Source: Chitinophaga sancti
GTDB taxonomy: Bacteria; Bacteroidota; Bacteroidia; Chitinophagales; Chitinophagaceae
DNA length: 64,000 nucleotides
Direction: 5' to 3'
Assembly (NCBI RefSeq): GCF_034087045.1
Contig: NZ_CP139247.1
Span: 806,001-870,000 of the forward strand
Below the pieces are notes generated by a model that worked only from the letters and a program-made list of their open reading frames with translations, was not told where the DNA came from and did no database searches. Made by a program: the position numbers and the translations under genes. Positions within the stretch are counted from its first letter, which is position 1; every line of letters starts with the position of its first letter. Below, in pieces: positions 55,783-64,000 of this stretch.

Positions 55783-55807
55783 TTAATTTTGGTAAAAATA
55801 AAGGGCA

Positions 55808-57328
55808 TTGAGTAGTATTAAATCACTGGCAGGACAGACCATCTATTACGGCTTTAGTAACATCGCTAGCAAGTTGCTGAATTACTTTCTGACTCCCCTT
55901 TACCTGGAATTAATGACCCAGGCGGCATATGGGGAAATGTCTACTGTATATGCCTATGTCCCTTTCATGAATATTATTCTCACGTATGGGATGGAAACGG
56001 CTTTCTTCCGCTTTGCCAAGCAGGAGAACAAGACGCAGGTGCTGAGTACATCTATGTTGTCCCTTATTTTTACCACTATTGGTTTTACCATACTGCTGCT
56101 CCTGATGCGGGGAACGGTCATCAATTCATACCTGGGTTCACTGGGGGGATTGAAAGGGCATCCCTGGTTTTATACATGGGTGGTATTAATTATGGCATTT
56201 GATGCGCTCACGGCGATTCCTTTTGCCCAGTTGCGACTGGAAAACCGGCCTATCAGGTATGCTATGATCCGCCTGTCGGGTATCATTACCACGATCCTGT
56301 TCAATATATTCTTTTTGGTCGTACTGCCTAAGTTTGCTCCTAATGTGGTGAATACCGGCAACCAGGTAGGGTTCATTTACTTGAGCAATATGCTGGGGAG
56401 TGGAGTGACCTTATTATTATTTTTACCGCAGTTACTGAAGATAAAGCCCAACTTCGATTTCACCCTTTGGAGGAAGATCCTCAATTATTCATTGCCACTG
56501 GTCATCTTCGGAATGGCGGGTATGGTAAATGAAACGTTTGACAGGGCGTGGTTCCTGCCGGAATTCCTGCCTGGGAATAATATGGAGGTAAAGAAACAGC
56601 TGATTGGTATCTATGCCGCCAACTACAAACTGGCTATCCTGATCACGATGTTCATACAAGCTTTCAAGTTAGGGGCAGAACCATTCTTTTTTAAGCAGGC
56701 AGAGGGGAAAGATCCACAGCGAACGTATGCGAGGATTATGAAATTGTTCGTCATCCTGTTGTGTTTTATGTTCTTATTCGTGAGTCTTTATCTGAATATA
56801 TGGAAGATCTTCCTACGGAAACCAGTGTACTACCCAGGTATGAAGATTGTACCGGTGTTGTTGCTGGCAAATATGTTCCTGGGTATTTATTATAACCTGA
56901 CCATTTGGTTTAAGCTGACGGACAAGACGAAGAGCGGGGCGATTATTACCCTGATCACTGCGGCGGCTACGTTCTTCTTCAACTGGTGGTGGATTCCTAT
57001 ATTCGGTTATTTTGGTGCGGCGCTGGCTACCATGGTATGCTATTTTATACAGATGTTGATTTGCTATTCATGGGGGCAGAAGCATTATCCCATTCCTTAT
57101 CATTTGCCAAAGATTATCACTTATATAGGGAGTGCGGTGTTAGTGTATTATGTGTTTGATTTGCTGAACAGGACGATTTTGTCTCCGGGTGATGTGTATG
57201 CTGCAAAGCCGGTGAATTTGCTGGTGGCGACAGGTTTGTTTTTGGGATATGTGTGGTTCCTGTTGAAAATGGAGAAGAGGGAGTTTGGGAGGTTGCCGGT
57301 GGTGGGTAGGTTTATTGCGAAATTATAG
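55808..57328 (+). CDS. Wzx-like oligosaccharide flippase (MOP superfamily)
   Basis: A 506-residue inner-membrane protein with about fourteen helices. It begins SSIKSLAGQTIYYGFSNIASKLLNYFLTPLYLE, typical of polysaccharide biosynthesis/flippase proteins, and ends with a short cytoplasmic tail. The start codon is TTG at 55808; no ATG fits the N-terminal pattern. It would move lipid-linked glycans across the membrane. No glycosyltransferase genes are adjacent, and arfB precedes it by 25 bp, probably on the same transcript. The last 200 bases are G-rich on the coding strand, unlike the start. Confidence 0.9.
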   Translation: MSSIKSLAGQTIYYGFSNIASKLLNYFLTPLYLELMTQAAYGEMSTVYAYVPFMNIILTYGMETAFFRFAKQENKTQVLSTSMLSLIFTTIGFTILLLLMRGTVINSYLGSLGGLKGHPWFYTWVVLIMAFDALTAIPFAQLRLENRPIRYAMIRLSGIITTILFNIFFLVVLPKFAPNVVNTGNQVGFIYLSNMLGSGVTLLLFLPQLLKIKPNFDFTLWRKILNYSLPLVIFGMAGMVNETFDRAWFLPEFLPGNNMEVKKQLIGIYAANYKLAILITMFIQAFKLGAEPFFFKQAEGKDPQRTYARIMKLFVILLCFMFLFVSLYLNIWKIFLRKPVYYPGMKIVPVLLLANMFLGIYYNLTIWFKLTDKTKSGAIITLITAAATFFFNWWWIPIFGYFGAALATMVCYFIQMLICYSWGQKHYPIPYHLPKIITYIGSAVLVYYVFDLLNRTILSPGDVYAAKPVNLLVATGLFLGYVWFLLKMEKREFGRLPVVGRFIAKL

Positions 57329-57341
57329 ATCCGGAATTTTT

Positions 57342-57431
57342 GTGCCCAGATCGGACAGAGCTCCGCTCTGTCCGATCTGGGCACGGCCCGATTTTATGGT
57401 GAATAGCTTTGCCATTCACCATAAAATCGGG
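57342..57431. repeat. Two long perfect hairpins in a convergent gap
   Basis: The first has 20-bp arms (57342-57361 with 57365-57384) and a 3-base loop. The second has 18-bp arms (57387-57404 with 57414-57431) and a 9-base loop. Together they fill nearly the whole 106-bp gap between the flippase and metallo-hydrolase genes. Neither has a good T run. They probably stop transcription from both sides. Confidence 0.85.
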
Positions 57432-57434
57432 GGA

Positions 57435-58070
57435 TTATAGGAACGGATTATGCTTCTTCTCATACCCTATCGTCGTCTCTTTTCCATGACCGGGCCAAAC
57501 CCTCACTTCATCCGGCAATACGAACAATTTCGTCTCTATACTGTTAATTAATGTTTGATGATCACCACCAGGCAGGTCAGTACGACCTACACTCTGGTAA
57601 AACAGCACATCCCCACCAATCACAAACCCCTGCTTTGCGCAATAAAAACACACACTTCCGGGAGAATGCCCTGGCGTCAACAACACTTCCAGTTCATTAT
57701 CCCCAAACTGTATCTTTTCCCCATCTTCAAAATACCTGGCCGGTGCCGGCGAAGCCTCAAAAGGCACCCCATACATCTGACCTAATTCCGGTGAGCGCTC
57801 CAACACCACTGCATCCAGCGGATGAATCTCAAGCCCTACCCCATACGTATCAGCCACCAGTTTATTGCCAAAAATATGATCCAGGTGACAGTGCGTATTC
57901 AACAAGCGGGTAACATTTAATCCCTCTTTTTCGATATATGTTAGTAATTCTTTTCTTTCCGACTCAAAATAACAGCCCGGGTCTATAATTATACATTCCT
58001 TTTTTTCGTTTAAGAGCAAATAGGTATTTTCCTGAAACGGATTAAAGGTGAAATGTTTGATTTCAAGCAT
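57435..58070 (-). CDS. Metallo-beta-lactamase-fold hydrolase (glyoxalase II-like)
   Basis: A 211-residue enzyme of the MBL fold. The metal-binding motif THCHLDH is at residues 59-65, followed by a conserved His near 135 in LLTPGHSPGSVCFY, Asp near 155 in GGDVLFYQSVGRTDLPGGD, and a final His in VWPGHGKETTIG. This set is typical of small glyoxalase-II-like hydrolases that act on thioesters or related substrates; the true substrate is unknown. It is divergent from the large propeller/barrel gene, with 56 bp between the starts. Confidence 0.92.
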   Translation of the reverse strand: MLEIKHFTFNPFQENTYLLLNEKKECIIIDPGCYFESERKELLTYIEKEGLNVTRLLNTHCHLDHIFGNKLVADTYGVGLEIHPLDAVVLERSPELGQMYGVPFEASPAPARYFEDGEKIQFGDNELEVLLTPGHSPGSVCFYCAKQGFVIGGDVLFYQSVGRTDLPGGDHQTLINSIETKLFVLPDEVRVWPGHGKETTIGYEKKHNPFL

Positions 58071-58126
58071 TGTTACCGATTTTTGTTACTTTTAATTTAG
58101 AACGCAATATTATCAATACTTTCTGT

Positions 58127-61100
58127 ATGAACAGACTTATTACCAGGTTATTATTTACCGGTACCCTATTACTTGGCCCGTTTCTCCTCATGGCGCAGAC
58201 GAATAGCGTGGAATTTGGACAAAACCGCATACAGCATAAGAACTTTAAATGGCGTTACTATCAAACCAGCCATTTCAATACTTATTTCAGCCAAAACGGT
58301 CTTGAGTTGGGAAAATACGTCGCTCAGGTTGCAGAAAAGGAGTTACCTCAGCTGGAAGAGTTTATGGAGTTCACCTTCCGTCAGAAAGTGAACATCGTTG
58401 TATACAACTCCTTTGGGGAAATGAAGCAATCCAATATAGGCATTGGCGTTGACTGGCAAAACACCGGAGGGGTAACCAAGCTGGTGGGTAATAAGCTGAT
58501 TGTATACTTTGATGGCAACCATGAGCACCTGCGTTCTCTCATCCGTCAGGGCATTGCCCGTGTGATGCTCGAAAACCTCCTGTTCGGAGAAGATATTGGT
58601 GAGTTCGCAGGCAATGCTGTACTGATCGACTTTCCAAAGTGGTACACCGATGGATTCATAGCCTATGCTGCTGAAAACTGGAACACCACCCTCGACGATC
58701 AGCTCAAGGATGCAGTCCAGTCCAACAAGTATAAAAACTTCTACCAGTTCGCCTACGAACAACCTCTACTAGCTGGCCATGCGTTCTGGTATTATGTAGA
58801 AAGTAAATATGGTAAAGACGCTGTTCCTTACCTCATGTATATCTCCCGCATTAACAGGGGTCTGAAAAAAGGCTTTGAGCAGGTGCTGAACACCAAGCCT
58901 AAAGCTGCCCTGAAAGACTTCTTCGTATACAACACCAAGCGCTATCAGGACGATAACCGCCGCCGGCGTCAATCGACCAAAGGCCGTACCATCGCCGTGA
59001 AAGAGCTGGGTAAAACTGATTACTTCCGTTTCCAGGCCAATCCTAAAAATGCCAGCTTTGCTGTCGTGTCTTATACCAAAGGATTCTATAAAGTACAGCT
59101 GCAAACGGGTGAAGACAATCCTACCACCCTGCTGAAGAATGGTGTGCGTATGCAGGCGAACCAAATGGACCCTAACTACCCACTGCTGGCATGGAACCAG
59201 AAAGGTAACCGCCTCGCTATCGTATACGAATCAGAAGGCATGACCAAACTGATGGTATACGACCTGATCACCAAAACAAGAATGAAATATGACCTGAATA
59301 AGTTTGACAGGGTGATCGATATGAAGTACTTCTTCGAATTCGATAACTCACTGTTGCTTTCCGCTGTGAAAAATGGTCATACCGATATCTACGTTTACAG
59401 CATCAACAAGAATACGATCGAACAGATTACCAATGATGTGTATGACGACCTCGATCCGTCTTTCGTAGCCTTCCCGGGTAAGAGCGGTATCATCTTCTCT
59501 TCCAACAGGCCTTCTCCTACTGCCAAAGGTGGTGATACCACCCTGCCGGCAGGACATTACAACATCTTCCTGGTTGACAACTGGAACAAGAGTGCGGACA
59601 AACAAATCACCCAGCTTTCTAACATGAAATATGGTGATGCACGCAACCCGCTTCAATATAATACCACACACTTTACCTTTGTATCCGACGCTAACGGTAT
59701 CCGTAACCGTTATGCCGGTTTCTTCAAAACAGAAAGAGCCGGAGTTGACTCCCTCTTCTTTGTAGGTAATGAGATCCTGCATAACCCGGATCCGCTGGAA
59801 CTGGATTCTGCCCTGCAGGAATATGGTGCCAATGCACCTGATAGTGTGATGGCGGTATCAATTACGAAAGACTCTACTTATACTTTCCCACTCAGCAACT
59901 ATTCTTACGGTATTAAGGAAACAAGGGGCGCCGGCGATCAAAGTGAGGTTTCCCAGGTGATCCAGCAATATGGCTATAAGATCCTGCAGAAGCTAAAAGT
60001 AGATACCATTTCACTGAAAAAGCGTAATGTGAGCGATCGGCCTACAGCTTATCGTGCGTATGTAATGCACCAGGATAGTATCCGGCTGGGCCTGCCTACT
60101 TACAAAAGTCCGCAGGTGCCTAAGAAGGATACAGTAAAACACAATGACTTCTTCCAGAGTGAGTTTGGCAATGAACCGCAGGATACGACCAATAGCCATC
60201 TTACCGGCAACAATGCCACTGCAGATATGTCTGGCAATGGTAATCCGATCAAAATACCTATTGAGCCATTGCTGAAGAAAGCGAAGCTGCTGCCTTACAA
60301 GTGGAAATTTGCTTCTGACTACCTTATTCTGCAACTGGATAACTCTGTATTGGTGAACAGGTATCAGCCGTTTACCGGGCAGCCATCCGGACCGATCCAG
60401 TTGTCAGATCCGCTGAATGGTATGATCCGTTTAGGAGTAAGTGATCTGATGGAAGATATCAAGATCAATGGTGGTTTCCGTATTCCATCTTCACTGGATG
60501 GTACAGAGTACTTCCTCTCTGCTTCTTATCTGAAAAAACGCTTTGACTATAAATTCACTTACTACCGTAAGGTGGCGAAATATACTGGTATAGGTACAGA
60601 CAGTTCAGGAAGTGTGCTGATTGATTATCCTGCCAAGATGAAGACAAACCTGTGGCAGGTAGAGGTAAAATATCCGTTTGACGAAGCACGAAGCATTCGC
60701 CTGCAGGTAGGTTACCGTGTAGATAAGTTTGTGATTGCAGCGTCTGACCAGAACTCACTGAAATGGCCTGATTACCAGGATAAATATGTACTGAGCCGTT
60801 TGGAATATGTATATGATAATACCATCAATCCTGCCATCAACATCTGGCATGGTACGAGGTATAAGATCTATGGTGAAGCATGGGCGAAGGTAGCGGGTAA
60901 TATCAATGAGGCGTTTGGCACAACCGATGCCACCGGCAAGGGTAGATTTACTTATAACATGGGGATCGATGCCCGTCACTATGAGTCTATCTATCGTAAC
61001 TTTATCTGGGCTACCCGTTTCTCTATGGATGTGTCATGGGGTACCAGGAAGCTGTTGTATTATTTAGGTGGTACGGACAACTGGCTGAATCCTAAGATCA

Positions 61101-61552
61101 ATACCAATACACCGGTAGCCACAAATGCAAGTTATGCTTATCAGACGCTGGCTACGCCGCTGCGTGGATATAAGCAGAATGCGAGGAATGGTAATAACGT
61201 GATGGTGTTTAACTCTGAGTTACGCCTGCCAGTATTTGCGACATTCCTGCAAAGGCCGATTAACTCAGCGTTGTTGAGAAACTTCCAGCTGACACAGTTT
61301 ATTGATATTGGTACCGCATGGAATGAGAAGCTGAGCTTTAAGGATGCGAATTATACTTATTATACTGGTAGTGATGGAACGATTAGTGTGAAGGTGAAAG
61401 AAGGTTTCCTTGGGCCGTTTGTAGGAGGGTATGGATTTGGTGCGAGAACAACGATTGCGGGGTATTTCCTGAGAGTTGATGCGGGATGGCCGGCGATTGC
61501 GTTCTTTAGAGGAAGTCCGATCTGGTATTTTGGTATGGGAGTTGACTTCTGA
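58127..61552 (+). CDS. Large exported protein: peptidase-MA-like head, TolB-type propeller and outer-membrane barrel
   Basis: A 1141-residue protein from ATG 58127 (MNRLITRLLFTGTLLLGPFLLMAQ, signal peptide); the frame opening at 58070 is rejected. Residues about 30-260 resemble the head of peptidase-MA-type proteins (NFKWRYYQTSHFNTYF, FPKWYTDGFIAYAAENWN) but without an HExxH zinc motif. Residues about 300-560 look like a beta propeller of TolB/WD40 type (DLDPSFVAFPGKSGIIFSSNRPSP). A linker follows, then from about 750 to the end a strand-rich barrel that closes PIWYFGMGVDF. The likely place is the outer membrane. I know no assigned function. Confidence 0.75.
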   Translation: MNRLITRLLFTGTLLLGPFLLMAQTNSVEFGQNRIQHKNFKWRYYQTSHFNTYFSQNGLELGKYVAQVAEKELPQLEEFMEFTFRQKVNIVVYNSFGEMKQSNIGIGVDWQNTGGVTKLVGNKLIVYFDGNHEHLRSLIRQGIARVMLENLLFGEDIGEFAGNAVLIDFPKWYTDGFIAYAAENWNTTLDDQLKDAVQSNKYKNFYQFAYEQPLLAGHAFWYYVESKYGKDAVPYLMYISRINRGLKKGFEQVLNTKPKAALKDFFVYNTKRYQDDNRRRRQSTKGRTIAVKELGKTDYFRFQANPKNASFAVVSYTKGFYKVQLQTGEDNPTTLLKNGVRMQANQMDPNYPLLAWNQKGNRLAIVYESEGMTKLMVYDLITKTRMKYDLNKFDRVIDMKYFFEFDNSLLLSAVKNGHTDIYVYSINKNTIEQITNDVYDDLDPSFVAFPGKSGIIFSSNRPSPTAKGGDTTLPAGHYNIFLVDNWNKSADKQITQLSNMKYGDARNPLQYNTTHFTFVSDANGIRNRYAGFFKTERAGVDSLFFVGNEILHNPDPLELDSALQEYGANAPDSVMAVSITKDSTYTFPLSNYSYGIKETRGAGDQSEVSQVIQQYGYKILQKLKVDTISLKKRNVSDRPTAYRAYVMHQDSIRLGLPTYKSPQVPKKDTVKHNDFFQSEFGNEPQDTTNSHLTGNNATADMSGNGNPIKIPIEPLLKKAKLLPYKWKFASDYLILQLDNSVLVNRYQPFTGQPSGPIQLSDPLNGMIRLGVSDLMEDIKINGGFRIPSSLDGTEYFLSASYLKKRFDYKFTYYRKVAKYTGIGTDSSGSVLIDYPAKMKTNLWQVEVKYPFDEARSIRLQVGYRVDKFVIAASDQNSLKWPDYQDKYVLSRLEYVYDNTINPAINIWHGTRYKIYGEAWAKVAGNINEAFGTTDATGKGRFTYNMGIDARHYESIYRNFIWATRFSMDVSWGTRKLLYYLGGTDNWLNPKINTNTPVATNASYAYQTLATPLRGYKQNARNGNNVMVFNSELRLPVFATFLQRPINSALLRNFQLTQFIDIGTAWNEKLSFKDANYTYYTGSDGTISVKVKEGFLGPFVGGYGFGARTTIAGYFLRVDAGWPAIAFFRGSPIWYFGMGVDF

Positions 61553-61570
61553 TTTTCCTGATAATATTGC

Positions 61571-61612
61571 AAATAAAAACGCTTTTGCCTTGCGGCAAAA
61601 GCGTTTTTATTT
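61571..61612. terminator. Bidirectional terminator
   Basis: Perfect 19-bp inverted repeat (61571-61589 with 61594-61612), loop TTGC, with A-rich left and T-rich right flanks. It separates the convergent large barrel gene and dgkA. Confidence 0.9.
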
Positions 61613-61637
61613 TAGGCAGTTCTGGCTTGGGGCCGGC

Positions 61638-61991
61638 TTAGAAGTAGGGGATGAAGATAAGTGCACCAACTATGATTGCGATGATGGCTGCAATTAATAC
61701 GGCCCCTGCTGCAACATCTTTGATCCATTTCACACGGGGATGATAATCGGGTGCAACGTGATCCATTACCTTTTCCAGCACAGTATTTATCATTTCGGTG
61801 ATCCAAACGATTCCTATCATGATGAGGATGGCAATCCACTGCATGTTTGTGATGCGGAAATAAAAGCCTGCACCAACAACGATGATCGTTGCAATGAAGT
61901 GCAGCAGCGCGTGTGGTTCAGAGCGAACAAACGCGATGATACCAGCAATCGCAAATCCAAAACTGCGCAGTCGTTTTTTGAGATAACTCAT
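61638..61991 (-). CDS. dgkA: Diacylglycerol/undecaprenol kinase family protein
   Basis: A 117-residue integral membrane kinase with three helices (about 35-55, 57-80 and 95-117). The active-site motif is ITEMINTVLEKVMDHV, matching the Glu-x-x-Asn-x-(A/V)-(I/L)-E motif of the family, and KDVAAGAVLIAA follows. In Gram-positive bacteria this type phosphorylates undecaprenol; in Gram-negatives it recycles diacylglycerol. It is 15 bp downstream of creD on the same strand. The gene symbol follows family usage only. Confidence 0.92.
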   Translation of the reverse strand: MSYLKKRLRSFGFAIAGIIAFVRSEPHALLHFIATIIVVGAGFYFRITNMQWIAILIMIGIVWITEMINTVLEKVMDHVAPDYHPRVKWIKDVAAGAVLIAAIIAIIVGALIFIPYF

Positions 61992-62006
61992 AGTTTTAAA
62001 GTAATC

Positions 62007-63365
62007 TTATTCATTACCCTTCAGTTCTTGCCATTTGATCTTACGGCTAAAGAACATTACGATAGCAAGTATAATGAATAATCCAAGGCTACCCATCAGT
62101 AAAGACAAGTCTTCGGCACGGAGAATGACATAAATAGCTCCATACAATATGACTAATACCCCACCAATGCCACTACCTACACGGAAATTGTTAAAGATAC
62201 TTGCGGTGTATGCGGTGACAAGAGCAATGGTCATACCACTTGCAATCAGGTAGGCAATACCGAAATTCAATTGTTCTGCCAGGGCGATTAACAAGGTATA
62301 GAAAAGCACCAGTGCAAACCCAATGAGGATATATTGTAATGGATGTACATACAGCCGCTGGAGTAATTCAATAAAGTAGAAAACAAGGAATGAAAGGCCG
62401 ATAATGAGGATAGCGTATTTCACCGCACGGGTGGATTGTTGATAGCCATCGACAGGCAGGAACAGCTTGATACCAAAATCATAGCTACGGAGGTTGACCT
62501 CATCTTTTGTGGTCAGGGATTGGGGGAAGTTGCGGTTCAGGTGAGATACCTGCCAGGCGGCGGTAAAGCCGGTAGATTTGACAACGGATTTCACAGGTAG
62601 GAACTGACCGTCGAACTGGGGATTGGCCCAGTTGGATGTGATATTGACCTGGGTCGTTTTACCAACAGGAGAGAAGTGCACCTGGCCGGAGCCACGAAGA
62701 TCGAGATTTATAGAAAAATCTCCTGCTGTCCAGCCACTGTCAGTTTTTGTCAATGGTATTCTTGCCTGCATCCCATTATTGAATACGCTCTGGATGGTTA
62801 CCCCCGGAGAGAAGAGATAGTCTTTGCCATTGAGCTGCATATTGGGTTGGTTACTGATACCTCTCATATCACTGACGCCTACGGCAATGACAGCTTCATT
62901 GATCAGTAATTTATCTGCAGGAATGTCTGTGGTAAGGGGCGCAAAGTTGCCACTCACCTGAAGATGAGAACTGTATACAACGGTTTCATAAATGCCACGG
63001 TGGCGCATTTCGGGTAGCAGTTCGCCATTGATGTTCAGTTTATCGGGCAGGAAGAGGGCATAAGCGCGATGACCGGGGGTATCTACATATGGAATGATGA
63101 TAATAGGGCCGGTGAGGGTTTGGGCTTCGCCCCATTTACTACTGATTTCGGCGGTTGCTTCGTCACTCCGTTGTTCTCTTTCCCGGATCAGATTCATGAT
63201 CATAGCAGTGGGAATGAGGAGCACAAGTACCAGGAAGCCGATGATGACGGCTTTGATAGCGTAAGCGTATCTTTTCATAAAGGAGTTTTTTTCAGGTAAA
63301 AAATCTTCCCCTGGGGCAGGAGAATGACTCTCCTGTCCTGCATTTGCAAGATGTTGATGTTCCAT
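62007..63365 (-). CDS. creD: CreD-family inner-membrane protein
   Basis: A 452-residue membrane protein with one N-terminal helix (about 33-57, AIKAVIIGFLVLVLLIPTAMIMNLI), a large periplasmic domain (about 60-315), and six C-terminal helices. The family signature GEREQRSDEATAEISSKWGEAQTLTGPIIIIPY is present in near-consensus form. CreD proteins are linked to envelope integrity and beta-lactam or colicin tolerance in other bacteria. It follows the winged-helix regulator gene by 53 bp, an arrangement that suggests control by it, and precedes dgkA. Confidence 0.93.
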   Translation of the reverse strand: MEHQHLANAGQESHSPAPGEDFLPEKNSFMKRYAYAIKAVIIGFLVLVLLIPTAMIMNLIREREQRSDEATAEISSKWGEAQTLTGPIIIIPYVDTPGHRAYALFLPDKLNINGELLPEMRHRGIYETVVYSSHLQVSGNFAPLTTDIPADKLLINEAVIAVGVSDMRGISNQPNMQLNGKDYLFSPGVTIQSVFNNGMQARIPLTKTDSGWTAGDFSINLDLRGSGQVHFSPVGKTTQVNITSNWANPQFDGQFLPVKSVVKSTGFTAAWQVSHLNRNFPQSLTTKDEVNLRSYDFGIKLFLPVDGYQQSTRAVKYAILIIGLSFLVFYFIELLQRLYVHPLQYILIGFALVLFYTLLIALAEQLNFGIAYLIASGMTIALVTAYTASIFNNFRVGSGIGGVLVILYGAIYVILRAEDLSLLMGSLGLFIILAIVMFFSRKIKWQELKGNE

Positions 63366-63418
63366 GATTATTTTCTTTTAAAGTGCTTTGTATTTCAAAG
63401 TATAGGGATAAAAAAAAT

Positions 63419-63724
63419 TTACTCGATAGAGCGAATCATATTTTCAAGCGCAGCGAGGTGGCCTTTGAAAGCTTTTTCGCCTGCTTTGGTGATTTGATAA
63501 GTTGTATTTGTTTTACGGCCGATGAAGCCTTTGTGAACCTTGAGATAACCGTTTTCTTCCAGTGTATTCAGGTGTGAGGCCAGGTTACCGTCGGTGAGTT
63601 CCAACATTTGTTTCAAATCGTTGAAGCTGACTTCCTCATTGACTATAAGAATACTCATGACACCAAGACGGATCCTGCTGTCGAAGATTTTATTCAGATT
63701 ACCTATGGGATTGTTTATGGCCAC
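63419..63724 (-). CDS. Winged-helix DNA-binding regulator
   Basis: A 101-residue single-domain regulator of the HTH_34 type: NKIFDSRIRLGVMSILIVNEEVSFNDLKQMLELTDGNLASHLNTLEENGYL forms the helix-turn-helix, and GFIGRKTNTTYQITKAGEKAF the wing. It has no sensor domain, so the ligand or partner is unknown. It lies between a small membrane protein gene and creD on the minus strand, and probably regulates this transcript, as similar regulators next to creD do. Confidence 0.92.
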   Translation of the reverse strand: MAINNPIGNLNKIFDSRIRLGVMSILIVNEEVSFNDLKQMLELTDGNLASHLNTLEENGYLKVHKGFIGRKTNTTYQITKAGEKAFKGHLAALENMIRSIE

Positions 63725-63776
63725 TGCTTAACAGATTCAAAAGTTCAATTAATATAGCCTTGCTGTCAGAGAGTGA

Positions 63777-64000
63777 TTACTCTTCTGATTCAGCATTGCG
63801 TTCATACTTCCACCACATCATCACGCCGTATACGATGTGTAATACACCGAAACCTAGGGCCCAAAAATACAGACCACGACGCAAATAGAAAACATTGATT
63901 ATCCCCAGTATGATTTGAGCGATCCCAAAGTATTTGATATCTCTGAATGTATACTTGCTGGCGTTGACCAGTGCCAGTCCATAAAAGAGGAGGCAGGCGG
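63777..64000 (-). CDS. Small membrane protein, 5' end outside the window
   Basis: The frame is open to the end of the window on the minus strand and stops at 63777-63779 (TAA), leaving 74 codons. The visible C-terminal part has hydrophobic segments (LLFYGLALVN, IAQIILGIINVFYL, LYFWALGFGVLHIVYGVMMWW) and a charged end (KYERNAESEE). It is a polytopic protein of unknown family. It is 52 bp upstream of the winged-helix regulator gene and probably belongs to the same operon. Confidence 0.75.
   Translation of the reverse strand, partial: ACLLFYGLALVNASKYTFRDIKYFGIAQIILGIINVFYLRRGLYFWALGFGVLHIVYGVMMWWKYERNAESEE

Overview
The window is a chromosomal segment of a Bacteroidota bacterium, most probably a Chitinophaga-like member of the Chitinophagaceae (an inference, since no rRNA is present). 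Supporting signs are two SusC/SusD pairs, a type IX secretion (T9SS) type-B sorting domain, LytS/LytTR and AraC regulators, DUF2490, DUF3078 and PepSY-like secreted proteins, a Bacteroidota-style TraR/DksA protein beside ileS, start codons without Shine-Dalgarno sequences, and promoters of the TTG-N19-TAnnTTTG type, best seen before gyrB. I see no tRNA, rRNA, CRISPR array, prophage or insertion sequence.

Layout. 1-4.8 kb: the 3' end of a SusC gene with its SusD partner, a DUF2490 protein, and two small envelope-type genes. 4.8-5.9 kb: an AT-rich stretch of about 1.1 kb without a convincing gene. 5.9-12.4 kb: a geranylgeranylglyceryl-phosphate-synthase-family enzyme, a LytTR/LytS two-component pair, dxs, and a PaaE-like reductase whose 3' end is copied into seven 50-bp tandem units. 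12.4-20.3 kb: stress and envelope genes (Dps, OsmC, YceI, AraC-scpA, DUF3078, mscL, PPK2, EamA exporter). 20.4-31.5 kb: frr, a WecA-type transferase, a transketolase N-terminal subunit, a LolE-like permease with rbfA, an MsbA-like ABC exporter, and ileS with a histone-H1-tailed DksA relative. 31.8-38.7 kb: a PepSY-like secreted protein, an AraC regulator, an AsmA-like protein behind an array of 11-bp phased repeats, gyrB and a small lipoprotein. 38.9-46.2 kb: a complete SusC/SusD pair, a SIMPL protein, and a secreted lectin/PKD protein. 46.2-64 kb: mfd, a ferredoxin-NADP-reductase-like protein, glyS, YihY, MazG, dtd, a polytopic membrane protein, arfB, a flippase, a metallo-hydrolase, a very large propeller/barrel protein, dgkA, creD, a winged-helix regulator and a truncated membrane gene.

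Most genes are housekeeping or envelope functions in short operons. Between convergent genes there are unusually long, often perfect hairpins, sometimes two or three in a row, acting as bidirectional terminators. I did not find an evident new defence or mobile system. The points most worth a second look are the swapped GIHH signature of the isoleucyl-tRNA synthetase, the stop-codon-bearing 50-bp tandem repeats, the helically phased 11-bp repeats, the H1-tailed DksA relative with a degenerate zinc finger, and the transketolase half without its partner next door.
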